NCBI GenBank assembly: GCA_034440635.1
Contig: JAOTON010002271.1
Span: forward strand, 310,001-374,000
Direction: 5' to 3'
Length of the DNA stretch: 64,000 nucleotides
Source: Lepas anatifera
Lineage: Eukaryota > Arthropoda > Thecostraca > Lepadidae
Shown here: one piece after another, positions 22,457 through 34,900 of the stretch
How positions within the stretch are numbered: the first letter of the stretch is position 1
Layout of the letters: each line of letters opens with the position of its first letter
Translations under genes and position numbers: made by a program
The notes under the pieces: generated by a model
Seen by the model: only the letters and a program-made list of their open reading frames with translations
Databases searched by the model: none
Told to the model about the DNA's origin: nothing

Positions 22457-23332
22457 ACTTCCTTTTTGGAGTTGACAAAATTTGGACCAAAGAAGTTGGA
22501 CAAAATCGATTTAAAAAATAGTATATTGGGGTCTCTTGATTTGTCCAGGGAGGCACGGGGTGCGGTGCCCCCCCCCCTGCGTTTGGTCCACGATTCGGCC
22601 ATGATGTCTCGGCCCCATCTGTGATGTCGGCAGTGATGAGTCACGTACAACATCTACTCCAGCCGGGGTGATCAGTGGCGCAGGAGAGCGGGGCGCGGCA
22701 TTCAGTCGGGCTGCCCTGGGCGAGGCCGGTATTCAGCTGGGCTGTCATGAGCAGAGCCGGACAGCTCCAGTAAACGCTGACCGGAAACTGGGGGGCAGGG
22801 GACGGACGGACCCCAGTCGCTGCCGCGCATTCCAACGGACTACGGGCGATGTGCCTCTGAAGGCTGTGGCCTTGAACTTGAGGCCGCGTCTGGGGGCAGG
22901 CCCTGAACTGAGACGCGGCCACTTGACAAACGATAGATGGACAGACTAATAGTGGTGTCATGCCAGAGGCCCATAAAATATAGGTCCAGTCCGGTCAAAC
23001 GTCTAGTTTTCCCCGATCAACCCTTTGTTTGCAAAACCACAATTCCGATCCATTCAATGTTAATCTTGACCCCAAAAATACGACCATATCGACGCCAAAT
23101 TAAAATCCGAAATACCGTGCAGATCCAAAGCTTTCTGAGTTCTCTGGTCAGCCGAGACCAATCCGTGACCGATGCGGGGATAATCCGTGAGGAGCTCAGT
23201 GTCACACTATAAACAGGAGTGCCGGGAATGTGTCCAACCGTAGACCGCCTCATAAAAAGAAATCAAGGCTCTAACATTCTAATTCTAACATTCTATATGT
23301 TTCTGGTTCAATTAAAAATAAGATTCAATTCT
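22457..23332. other. Non-coding; GC-rich patch at 22640-22930
   Basis: ORFs of about 90-106 codons exist on both strands in the GC-rich patch, without recognisable domains or splice borders. Confidence 0.35.
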
Positions 23333-23368
<36 letters not shown>

Positions 23369-23371
23369 CCT
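23333..23371. repeat. (TC)n microsatellite
   Basis: CT dinucleotide run, interrupted once. Confidence 0.95.
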
Positions 23372-23448
23372 CGAGCACTTTCCAGGATCTGAACCTGTCA
23401 CATTCTATTTATATGTGCCAGTATGTGCATCACACAGATTAGCTTCAT

Positions 23449-23838
23449 TAACCCATTTCCGGCCAGCGGGTCATTTTTGTTCTCTGACTTTGACAGGCCG
23501 CAGAATCGGTACCAGTGAAGTGATACTCATGTTTATGATATGGTTGCGTGTTTCAGAGTGTGAATAAGCCGCAGAATGCATCTGTAAATTCCTAGAACTT
23601 CATAGGACGGTTTTGGCGGAACTTATTCTGGTGAGGTCTTAGCCGACCTGAAGTAGCCTCACAAATTTTGTTTTTCGCGGTAATATACGGAAAGCCAAAA
23701 AGAGTTTGCTTGCATAACATTAAGCCAAGACCACTAGGAGTCAGCTGGTGAAGAAACAGCAATATTTGCTTGAAATGCTTTGCCATGAGACACCGGCAAA
23801 TATGAAGCGGACAAAAACGACCCGCTGAGCGTTGCGCA
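23449..23838. mobile_element. Short TTAA-type MITE
   Basis: Left TTAACCCATTTCCGGCCAGC followed by GGGTCATTTTTGT; right ACAAAAACGACCCGCTGAGCG is the inverse. The right-hand TTAA is lost. About 390 bp, non-coding. Confidence 0.55.
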
Positions 23839-24202
23839 CAAGTGCGGGCAGGCCGCTGACAAGGGATACAATGGTGTGCCCTGTCCTCCAGTCTGGTGGG
23901 TTAGGTGAATATTGTTACCTAGCTGGGAAGGGAGTCATCGTCGGTTCCACCAAATTCAGGGTTGCCAGTTTAGATTTTTTCCTCAAATCTGAATATTTTT
24001 CAGAGCAATGTCGATATGTTTCGAACCATTGAAGCCCATGAAATGGCTCCCAACGTTTTCGGAGTCTGCATCAGTTTTGGAGTAAACATCAAATGTTTTC
24101 AAAGAGAACATACAATTTGGCTCCGAGGCTTTCTGAAGGTTTTATCAAAGACAATTTTTGGGTTTTTTAAGACTTGTCGAAATGTCAGCACTGAATGCAC
24201 TG

Positions 24203-26056
24203 TTAACACGCGCATTGACGGGTTCTGAGCCACCCTTGCTTTGGCGGTGGGAGCGGATACCCGCCCCCCCTAAGATCTCGAGAACCACGCAGGATAGCGA
24301 AACATGGTAAAAAGCGTTGAGTAGCCCATCCACCTCTCTATCGAAAATATTTGAACCATTTTTGCGAGGTGACATTTAAGGTCACTAGAGGTCAAAACAT
24401 ACCGTCATAAGGATAACATGTAAATGAAGATTTCGGGTCATTGCATCTGAACAAGTAAATATAGAGCAAAATAATTTAGACCATTGGAATCCTCGCAGCA
24501 AGCCAAATAGAATGATGCATAATATGACCTTGCTAGGTCAAATCAGGTTAAATGTGATTTGACCTGACCTGAGGTCAGGTCAAAGTCAAATTAGGTCCAA
24601 ATGGATATCATTAGAACTGCAAAGACAAGTGAAATCTAATGAAGCTAAAATAAACGCTCCACAACTTAGTTATTCAGTTAAAACCATTTTTACCATGTAT
24701 TTCCAATAAAGAGATCATGGCTCGTACCAGCCCTTAGGTCATCGATATGAAAAATACTAAGACATCTTGTAGAGAACTCGATGGGCTCATTATGTGATAT
24801 AAGTTTTCAATCGGATAAGTTCATCCTGTTCGGACTTATGATATCTTAGACTTTGTTGAGGGCAGGTCACTTGACCTGCACTGGTAACCTGACCTGAGAT
24901 GACCTAGTTTTAACCCGCGCCCCACCGGGGTCCGGCGCCACCTTCGCCACCGGGGGCCATCGATGGCCCCCTCTAACTCCGAAAATATGGGCGTTAGCGC
25001 AAATCTGCAAGTGCAATGGAAAGCTCGCGTGAATTCAGTAAGAAATTATTTCACATGTTTTAGTGCTCAGGTCAATGGTTTGACCTCCAGAGGTCAAATT
25101 AGGTCAAGATCGGCTATTTTCACTCAAATATGCAATGATTAAGCAAACTGGTCATAACTCTTATGTCATTAGAGCTACTGAGGCCTGGTAAGTTCATTTG
25201 ATAGGAAATTGCCAGTTCTTCTTCCGCTATGTGGAACGTAAAGACCTCCCGCCAGTGGTTTGACCTCCAGAGGTCACCTCGTGACCTAATATGACCTGAG
25301 GTCACGAAAGGTCACAAAGTGACCTTGCCGTATATCAAATGAAAGCCAGTGACAAGACAAACACGATGGTGTTTGTTTTATCGCTCTAGCTTAATTAGGT
25401 CAAAGTTATTGTCAAAATACTGTTTTTGACCTCTGGTGACCTTGGATGACCTTGGAAAAGTCAAAGGGTAAATATGACCCCTGGGATCCGTGAAAGGGTG
25501 TCCAAAAACGCTGTTCTGAGCAGTCTGGTATTTTCAATCATTTTTGTGGCTTTTATATCATGAAACAGGTTTTCCCATGCTTTTCCAATGGGGAAGGTCG
25601 CCTCGTGACCTGAACTCAGGGCACGAAATCGAAAAATCCCGGATATACACCTTGTAGACCCTGGAGGGGTCATGAAGTGTAGGAAGTTTAAAATCGATCG
25701 ACTTTGAAATGTAGCTCTTACAGAGCTCTAAATTGAAGTGGGGTGACCTTGGTTGACCTCGTCTGGTGACCTGACCTTGGGTGACCCGGGGTAAAAATTT
25801 CAGGGATGATGGGAAAATGATGCAGTGAGAGGTAGAGCCCTCAACCGCGGTGCTGGCCTCGTGTTTTTCTGCTATCCCAGAAAACCTTGGGGGCCATCGA
25901 TGGCCCCCCGGTGGGGCGAGGGTTAAACTTTTGACAAGAGTTGCAAAAATTGTCAGAAAAAGGTATGCCAAGTACGGGGCGCTTCGCGCCGCCGTTTTTA
26001 TGCTGTCTCCAAAAACCCGAGGGGTGGGTACCCACCCCCGGCAATGCGCGTGTTAA
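24203..26056. mobile_element. TTAA family B element, complete, with nested family A copy
   Basis: TTAA at 24203-24206 and 26053-26056. Ends TTAACACGCGCATTGACGGG and CCGGCAATGCGCGTGTTAA are inverted. Without the insertion it is about 840 bp. The family A element at 24910-25926 is inserted at an internal TTAA; the partial family B copy at 5.3 kb has the same TTAA unoccupied. Confidence 0.88.
24910..25926. mobile_element. TTAA family A element, copy 2 (nested)
   Basis: TTAA at 24910-24913 and 25923-25926. Ends TTAACCCGCGCCCCACC and GTGGGGCGAGGGTTAA, each followed by a CCATCGATGG palindrome. It carries numerous TGACCT/AGGTCA hexamers. No ORF of transposase size. Confidence 0.92.
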
Positions 26057-26500
26057 ACCAGCAGAGCCTTGTTGTTTACCTTAATGGCTTGTGTGTGGAG
26101 AACAGTGAATAGAGAATAGTGTACCTAGAGGACAGAGAACAGTGGCGGATCCAGAACTGAGTTGCTGGAAAGGGACTGGGGGGGGGCTCCAGCCTTCCCC
26201 GCCATTGTTTCTCAACAGCCTTCAGCTATTCATTTACTATGGCCAGACTGATATTTCGGGAGGGGGGATTGTGCCTTCCTAGCCACCCTTGTATTCGCAA
26301 CTGAAAGAGAACCAATGAAGAGTTAAAGAATGAGTTGAGAATTATTGAGACCACTGGTTTATTGTGACAAGATGCGTGCGATGCAGTATAAAACGGATGA
26401 GAGCATAGGAAAATATGAAACTTCTGTCTAAAACGCAATTAGCGTGCTTTCGTGGTTTTGTCCTGGTCGTGTGAGATATCCATGGGTGGAGACCCCAGGG
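26057..26500. other. Non-coding; MITE-end fragment at 26140
   Basis: A CAGTGGCGGATCCAG at 26140 looks like the end of the hAT-type family, but I could not find the partner end or a target duplication. Confidence 0.4.
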
Positions 26501-26891
26501 CAGTGGCGGATCTAGCCGGTCTGTTTAGGAGGCAAACCAAGGTCTAAAAGCAAAAAAACGTCACATAGTGAAAAATTATGCTGCAATATGACTTGAAGAT
26601 ATAATTTGGGATATTTGAGGCCAATTGCAAAAAAAGAAGAAAAAACGTTACGGGGTAAAAAATATGGGCTTAAGATCTTTTTTCCAATCCAAGGCTCAAT
26701 ATTTCACTGAACTTAACTGATTCTGTTTGAAGTTGAGAATTGAAGCACCAAAATTTTGCTTATAAACTAAAAACGAGTCGGAGCAAAAATGAGGTCGACC
26801 GTTTTTTTTTTTGTGGGGGGGCAACACCACAGTTTTGCCCCGAGTTTTTCAGTTCGGGGGATACATGCCCTTCCCCCTGGATCCGCCACTG
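26501..26891. mobile_element. hAT-type MITE, copy 3
   Basis: Ends CAGTGGCGGATCTAGCCGG and CTGGATCCGCCACTG. Flanked by CCCCAGGG (26493-26500) and TCCCAGGG (26892-26899), an 8-bp duplication with one mismatch. Confidence 0.88.
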
Positions 26892-26899
26892 TCCCAGGG

Positions 26900-27943
26900 G
26901 ATGGGTCAGAAGCCCCTGGATTTTTGGCCTCACTTAGATTTTGTATAGGGCTTGTATTGTAGTGCCAGCGTTAATTCTTCCAAAACCCCTCCTGGATCGA
27001 GAAGAGATCTCCAGCCTTGGAGCCACCGGTATATCTAAAACAGAGTTGATAGCAATGCCATGCAGGAGCACATGGTTTGCAGGATAGGAAAATAACTATA
27101 TTACTTCAAATGAGCAAGATAACGGAGTGGATCAGGAAGATATGTATATTCCACCGATAAATATATGTGTGATGAGAATGAAAAAAGATGATCAGCTGAC
27201 CGGCGTTCCAATGACCAGCGACGGAGGGGGTTGGGGTGTAGATCAGGAAAGGTCCCCCAAAGCCTCTGATATTTACCAATATTCTAAAAATACTGTGATT
27301 TTTGTGATTTTAGTCCTGCTCCCCTCCCCCGCAAATCGCCAGTCTAGATCAACCACTACTGTGTACTATTTGCAACCATGCTGTTAATGTTGTATATAGG
27401 TAATCAAACCTGGAGAGCGTAAGATTCTCAAAACATTCTAATATAATTATTATAAGAGGGGAAGTAAAAACACTCCACGAAGCTGCAGTAAAAGCGATGC
27501 GCACCGGCACGCTGAGTGCGGTGACTGCGCCGCTCGGGTGGCCGGTCCCAAACGCCCCGCGGTGTCAGGTGCCATATTTCAGAATCTAAAAATGGCATTG
27601 GATTCCAACTTTTGGAACATCTCGCTTGGCATCTTCCAAGCCTAGGAAAACATTTTTCGCTATTCTGAAACTTGAAGTAGCCGCGGGTGTCAATGGCTCA
27701 AACAACTTGGTGGTTTGTATTTGCAACTGGGATTATCGATTTCAACTAAGTTCAGGGTGTGGATTTTCCCTACTTCATGGCGTCTGTTTGGTACGAATTA
27801 TAGGGAATCAATTTTTCTATATTTATCTAGCATTTCCTGATAAACTGTTAGTAACCAAACTTCTAGGTTAATCAGGTCACAGCAGAGATCAAGCGTGCAT
27901 TCTGCACATGCTTCATCTCTATATTTGATGCTGCACTTACCAA
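26900..27943. other. Non-coding, nothing recognised
   Basis: Small ORFs only; no domain, repeat or splice context. Confidence 0.35.
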
Positions 27944-28935
27944 TTAACCCTCGCCCCGGTGGGGGCGTTTGAACACCCCCTCGGGTTTTTCCGGCGGCAC
28001 GAAAAAAACGGCGGCGCGAAGCGCCGCCGTACTTGACACACCTTATTCTTGATCAATTCCACAGCTTTCCCCAACGTTTTTAGGTTGGGTCATCTCAGGT
28101 CAGGTCACCAGTGCAGGTCAAGTGACCTCACCTCAAAACATGTTTAAGGTCGTACAAGTAAGAAATGGGTGAATCTATCGGATTGAAACTTATACCACAC
28201 AATGTACATACCGAGTGCTATAACATATATTCCGCGATTTTTCATATCTATGACCTAAGGTCAAGTACGGACCATGGCCTCTCCGTTGGAAATTCATGGG
28301 AAAAACATGAATATGACTTTATTTTTGTAATACAGCTGAGAATACCTTCAGATTATCCAAATCTTAGTATCCTGGACCCATTTCCAGGTTTATGCTGCAA
28401 TGTTTGACCTGTGACCTTTAAGAGGTCATCTGGGACTATTTAAGCAGTTTTCAGACTTGGGTCAATAACTTTGCAAGAAATGATGATACAGCTTATATTT
28501 TGATGTCAACACGTTTGGATGCTATTGCGAGTCGATTGATATGCATATTGACTATGCTAGGTCGAAAAGTGATCTTTACCTGACCTGAGGTCAGGTCATT
28601 TTGTTTTTGACCTAGCATAGTCATATTGAACAACATTTGATTCGCCGTGATGAGAGGAAGCGAACGGTGCCTAGAAATGATTCTAACTCAGCTCAGACAC
28701 TAAAGTAAAAAAACTCTACTCAAAATCCCACTTTCTTTGACCTGTCATGACCTTAGTATTAGCCTGAGCCAAAAAGTGACTCATATAGTTTCTTCATGAA
28801 TTTGTATGAGCTATCCACCAGCGTTCGCGTTTTTTTCGCTATCCCGCACAGAGGCCGAGTTCGAGGGGGCGTGTTCAAACACCCCCTCCCCACCAGGGCG
28901 AAGGTGGCTATGAGACCCACCGGGGCGCAGGTTAA
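27944..28935. mobile_element. TTAA family C element, copy 1
   Basis: TTAA at 27944-27947 and 28932-28935. Left TTAACCCTCGCCCCGGTGGG, right CACCGGGGCGCAGGTTAA. Subterminal GTTTGAACACCCCCTC and its inverse occur at the two ends. Internal AACGGCGGCGCGAAGCGCCG palindrome, and an inverted pair ACTATGCTAGGTC/GACCTAGCATAGT around 28552-28625. Rich in AGGTCA/TGACCT. Confidence 0.87.
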
Positions 28936-29164
28936 GTGTTGTGTAGAGTGAGCATCCTAGATTCATGGGGCTTGTCTGGGGCCGGATGCATTCACACTTC
29001 TGAAAGACCCGATATTGAGCTCATCCGGGCGATGCTATCTTCATACCACCGCAGACCTCAGGAGCTTCCGTTCAGTAATTTCTGTCATAGTCACATTTGG
29101 CAAAAGTCGCAAGCCAATCATGCAGCATCATTGCAGTTTGCGACTACTGAGAGGCATGTCCGTA

Positions 29165-30162
29165 TTAACCCTCGCCCCACCGGGGGCCATCGATGCCCCC
29201 TAAGGGTTTTCGGGATAGCAGAAAAACGACGAGGCGCAGCACCGCGGTTGAGGGCTATACCTCTCACCCCATAATTTTCCCACCATCCCTGAAATTTTTA
29301 CTCCGGGTCACCCAAGATCAGGATCTCCAGGTGAGGTCAACCAAGGTCACCTCACTTCAACTTCTGAGCTCTATAATAGCTACATATCTAAGTAGATCGA
29401 TTTGAAACTTTCTAAACTTCATGAACCCTCCAGGGTCTACAAGGTGTATATCCAGGATTTTTCGATTTCGTGACCCGAGGTCAGGTCACAAGGTGACCGC
29501 TCCAATTGAAAACGCATGAGGAAAAGCTGTCTTATGATATAAAAGTCACAAAAACGATTGCAAATGCTCGGCTTGCTCAGAAAAGCGTTCTTGGACACCC
29601 TTTCACGGATCCCAGGGGCCATATTTGCCAATTGACCTTTCCGAGGTCATCCAAGTGACAATAATTTTTTACCTAATTAAGCTAGAGCGCTGAATCAGAC
29701 ATCATCGTGTATGTCTCGTTACTGGCTTTCATTTTATATACGAAAAGGTTACTTTCTGACCTTTTGTGACCTCAGGTCATATTAGGTCGCGAGGTGACCT
29801 CTGGAGGTCAAACCACTGGCGAAGGGTCATTACGTTCCACATAACGGAAAAAAATCTGGCATTTTTCTATCAAATGTACTTTACTAGATTTCAATAACCG
29901 TAATGGCATAAGTTATGCAGAGTTTGCTGAAGCATTGCATATTTGAGTGAAAATAGCCTATCTTGACCTAACTTGACTTCAGGAGGTCAAACCATTGATC
30001 TGAGCACTTAAACATGTGAAGTAGTTTCTTACTGAATTTACGCGAGCTTTCTATTGCACTTTGCAGATTTGCGCTAGCCCCCATATTTTCGGAGTTAGAG
30101 GGGGCATCGATGGCCCCGGTGGGGCGAAGGTGGTGCCGGACCCCCGGTGGGGCGCGGGTTAA
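29165..30162. mobile_element. TTAA family A element, copy 3 (inverted)
   Basis: TTAA at 29165-29168 and 30159-30162. Left TTAACCCTCGCCCCACC, right GTGGGGCGCGGGTTAA. The right CCATCGATGG palindrome is intact (with one base lost at its edge) and the left one is reduced to CCATCGATG. Orientation opposite to copies 1 and 2. Confidence 0.88.
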
Positions 30163-30300
30163 TGTTCAAGTTAAGTCCTGCCAAGAAACGATGATTGACT
30201 TTCATTTGATATACAACAAGGTTACTTTCTGACCTTTTGCGACCTCAGGTCATGTTAGGTCGCGAGGTGACCTCTGGAGGTCAAACCACAATTACAAACT
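30163..30300. repeat. Partial second copy of family A interior
   Basis: About 30195-30290 repeats the block at about 29725-29815 (TTTCATTTGATATAC...GAGGTGACCTCTGGAGGTCA) directly next to the complete element, with no ends of its own. Confidence 0.7.
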
Positions 30301-31560
30301 ATGAAGAAATGATTTTCCACCTGACGGCAGCAATTTCCTTGGTGTAAATCCTAACTTCGTGACTGTCACTCATGTCACGGGATAAATATTAGCGGTGGCA
30401 TAGCTGTCGCAACGTCGACCTGCAGCGAGTGGCAGCCTGGTGACCAGTCTCGTAATTACAGGCTATGTTTTGGAACCTCAAGTGAGCCGCATTCGGTTTT
30501 AATAACGCTTTAAATTGTAGTCAAACACATACAGAATGACACACACACACACACACTATATATACTTCGTGCTAATGTGGTGAGGAATGTTAAGATTGTG
30601 GAGGTGGAGCCTTGAGTTATGAACCTGGATATTGATGTTGAAAATAAAGGGCCTCGGCCGACACCTGAAAAAAACCTTTAAATTGTAATATTACGGCTAT
30701 AATTTGTTCTTAACGATTGACCACGAGAAAAATATTTGGATTTCAGATTTCCGGACTTACATTGTTCATAAATGACTTTTTGCTGATGCTAATCATATGG
30801 AAAAGTCCACAAGTTGTCGAGCCTTTGCAGCCGACGGCATGCGCCTACAATGTACTGATATGCTGCAGGTCATATTGAGCAAAGAAAGCTCGCCTCCATT
30901 GTTGGAAAAGTAATGTGCCAGGCAGGCGCACGTGTCCATACATCAGGGGTATGAATCCTTTGTCAGACGCCACTTGCAGGCTGGCCAGTGATGATCGGTT
31001 TTGGGATGACTCTATGATTGTGTCTTAGCCCTTTTATTTACTTTTTTGACTTTCTATTGACGTGCATTCATGAAAAAAACTCGCCTTGTTGAAGATGATG
31101 TGAATATACGGAACTGAACTGAACAGATGTGACGGCGTGCATACCTATCCTAGATCTTTTGGCGTGTTTGCGTATCCAGGGTGAACAAATTAGGTACTGG
31201 AACCGGTTAATTGACCGAGTTCTCTGTCCTAAGTATACACATTTCCAGACCGTCCTAGGGTTAAAGAGAAAGGACCACATTGTCAAAAAACAGCATAGAC
31301 CCTTGTTTGGTCTACCCAGTTTCAGAAGAGAAAATCTGCCTTACATTGGTTTAGAAATTTTGCTATGACTCAGTGACCTGACAATAATATTTTGGGTAAA
31401 ATTGTTACTTTGATCACCTGAAAAATTTGCACAGCGACGCAACGTTCATTCGAATTGTCCAAAATGACTCGTAACCAACTCAAACGGAGGGATCAGTCAT
31501 AACTTATGTTCTGGAAGCGGTAGTGAGTTACCATGGGAACAATAGCGGGCATCCCACAGG
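30301..31560. other. Non-coding; short (CA)n at 30539
   Basis: An (AC)n run near 30539-30555. No genes recognised. Confidence 0.4.
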
Positions 31561-31852
31561 ACCAACAAAATGGCAGCAGCGCGGTCTGCGGGCCATATTT
31601 CTAATGGGCTGACGCTCTTAGTTGCCCAAAGCACCCCAGTCACCGACCAGTTCCTAGTACCGAACAGTTATCTCTTAGAAATAAACATTGTTTTTAAATA
31701 TGTAAGAAATGAAGGTATCGGAGAGTGGAGTGGTTGTTTGAGTCCGTCGGACAGCGACAGGCGAGCTTCCGACACTGAAGCCGAGTTAGCCGCCTTTCCA
31801 GAGTCGTTAGAGGCAGTTGGGGGGCGAAGCAGCGCGTTCTGTTGGCGGAAGC

Positions 31853-31974
31853 CAGAAATAAAAAGCCAGGTAAGCCGGTCTTCAGCTCACAGCGCATCCA
31901 ACACTCGAACCGAGACGTACGCAGCGCGCTTCTGCCGACTCTACAGCTGTCTCACTCAGTTTCGGCAGACAATG
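31853..31974 (+). promoter_or_regulatory. Candidate promoter and first exon of the secreted-protein gene
   Basis: Two possible start sites are visible: an AATAAAAA TATA-like box at 31857-31864 with a TCTTCAGCTC initiator about 25 bp downstream, and a better initiator match CACTCAGTTTC (A at 31958) without a TATA box. Either would place a short 5' UTR before ATG 31972-31974, which is immediately followed by the donor GTGAGT. The assignment depends on the downstream gene model. Confidence 0.35.
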
Positions 31975-34900
31975 GTGAGTCGCCTGCACCTCAATGCACA
32001 TGCGGAAACCTGAATGGGGCCCTTGTTAAGTTAGAGATTTAAAGTTAAGAAAGACAAAGTTAAAGGTAAAAGTTAAAGTTATAGAAGGTAAAGTTAAAGT
32101 TAAAAGTTAAAGTTGAAGAAAACAAAGTTAAGACTTACATCAACTTGCGCTACACTCTGCCGTTTTATTTTATCTTGGAGGGGGCGGGTACCTGCCTTCC
32201 CCGTGAATACGTGCGTTAACTTTTGGCTCGTTTGGATATTTTGATCACCCTCAAGTTTTTCCGAGGTGGCTGAAAAACGACGGTGTTCAACGCCGCCGCT
32301 TATCATGTGCTGTATTCTCATCCTTCCTCTGAATTTCATATCAATTTCATCTCAGTTCAAATTACGAGCCTAGTTTACCCCTTCTCCGCCTGTGGGTCCA
32401 GTTGGACCTCTCAGTTTTTCCAAAAATTATTCCGAGCTGACTTGAATAAGAGATGCGTCGCTTTCCATGCCTCTCAAGGGACCAATCGGATAACTTATTG
32501 GAACGATCATTATAAGCTTAGGTCACGTCAACCAGGTAGGATAAGCTATTTTAAAATCACGTAGTCTTCAAAACAAGGCCGACAAAACCAAGGTGTAACT
32601 TGGTTTCCAAAAGAGGTATATCAGATGTCTAAACATCATTCAAAAGCCCTTGGAAAAAAACTCGGCAGACTGCCATCAATTTTGAGGTCAGGCCAATAAC
32701 GAGGTCACCAGAAGTCACCAAAGTTCCGGTTTTATAAATTTGTTCTGTGTTTGCAATTTGAACCAAACTATATATTTTCTTTTTTACCACCAGTTTCCAA
32801 GACCGTAGGAGAGGAGGGGGTAGGGTGATTGAATCGTCCAAGGGGTGGTGGGCACAAAAAGAACCCAGGCTATATCAAGTTAAGTGACCGCGCCTCCAAA
32901 GAAGCTTAACCCTCTCCCCAATGGAGGGGTGTTTGACCACCCCCTCTCGGGTCTCTCCAGTGGCACCAAAAACGGTGGCGCTTCGCGCCGCCGTACTTGG
33001 CACACCTTATCCTTGATCAATTCTGCAACTTTTCCCACAATCTTAGGGTCGGGTCATAGTAGTAAAAACAGTAAAAAAGTAAAAACAGGGTTAATCTATC
33101 GATTTGAAACTCATATCAAATAATGAGCCAACCGAGCGCTACAAGATATTTTGCGGGATTTTGTATATCGATCACCCGGGCTAAGATACGGGTAATGGCC
33201 ACTCCATCGGCAACGCATGGAACAAACGGTAATTTGGTAAAAAATGGCTCTATTTGTGTAGAAACAGCTTAGAATGCCTTCATATTTTCAAAATCGTAGG
33301 ATCATAGACCCTTTCTTTGGTTCATGTTGCAATTTTGGACCTGAGATCTCTGATAGGTCACCTGGTGGTATTCAAGCAGGTGTTCAAACCTGGGTCCATA
33401 CCTTTGTCGGAAATTATGATAAAGCTTGTATTTTGATACGGTTACGCTTAGATTATCATTGCAAGTCGATTGATATACACCTTGATGGGGCTTGGTCAGA
33501 TGGTGACCTTAACCTAACCTAAGGCCGGGTCATTTTTTCTGTTTTGACCTAGTATAGGCATATCATACATCATTCGATTCGCCGTAACCAAAGGAAGTGA
33601 ATAGGGACTAAACATTGACTCTAACGCAACTCTGTCAGACACTAGAGCTCAGAAACTATATTCTAACATGTCACCTTTGAACTGTCATGACCTCAACATG
33701 GACCTGAGCCAAAACGTGACTGATGTAGCTGCTTCATGAATTGGTAAAAGCTATCCGCCAGTGTTCACGTTTTTTCGCCATCCCACCACGCAGGAGCCCA
33801 GTTCGAGGGGAGAGGGTGTTGGAACACCCCCCCTCCCCACCAAGGGCCCCCCTTTCTGCCCCGAATATGGCTAGAAGGCCCACCGGGGCGGGTGTTAATT
33901 TGCACTATTTCTATAAATTTCAGCCAAATATTCTGAAAACCATTGTTTGTTATTGAGGTGACTGGGGCTACAGTCTTGCTATTCGGTGTATTTCATATAC
34001 ATGACTAAAGTTCAGGCTAGATCCATGTCTTCCCCTTGAACGGCGAAAGGAAAATTTTGAAATGTCTGCATTCCAGAGCATACCTACACCTAGTACCAGC
34101 TTAAAATATAAGGCCGTGTCCTGGTGGCATAAGTTCTGGCCAAGTTCCAAGGTTTCACTTAAAACATTTGACTTACCGCCTCTAAAATGTCAGCTGGGAT
34201 CTGGTAAGTGGTTTCTGACACTTCAGTTAATAACTCGATGAAAATTGAAATATCGTTTAACGCAGTGCTAGCCTCATCACTGCGAGTCGATTGATTCACA
34301 TTATGACCATGATGCGCCACTTCATTGACCTGACCTGAAGTTCAAACTTTGAATTTGATCTACTCTGATAAAATCATACATAATGTTAATAATAATAATA
34401 TATAATGATTCTCGTACGTCCTATGATTAGGAACCTTGTAGTGGAAAAGTAAACATACCATAACACCCATGAAACACCCCTGGATTTCCGCCAAAGGAGA
34501 GAAAAATCTGAAGATTTTTTAACTAGCCGGTGAGGACGACAATAATGAGCCCGGATTCGAGGGTATTTTGATTATACGGGCAAACGTTTCTTGTAAGCCA
34601 ATGGGGTCAGTCAATGTGACCTGCCAACAGCAGGTCATATTGACTGGCCTCTCACTTTTTGCCGTTGGCGACCCTTTTTCCAGCTTCAACCCATGTCTAA
34701 AAAAACACGCCTAAATCGTACCCTGCTTAGTATAAATGTTTGAACCTGCATAATTTTTCTGAAGAGTGAAAGAAGGGGATGACCATCTTTCCTAAGCTCA
34801 TAGGAGGTTGCCAGTCTCCGACAATTCTCCGATGGCAGTAACTCTTCGTCGGTGGTCTGGTCCCAGTGTCTGTGTCCCGGTATGAGGGACGCCCTGTCCG

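Noticed and set aside
22641..22961. Coding gene in the GC-rich patch
   Set aside because: Overlapping ORFs on both strands, no recognisable domain, no splice signals in phase.
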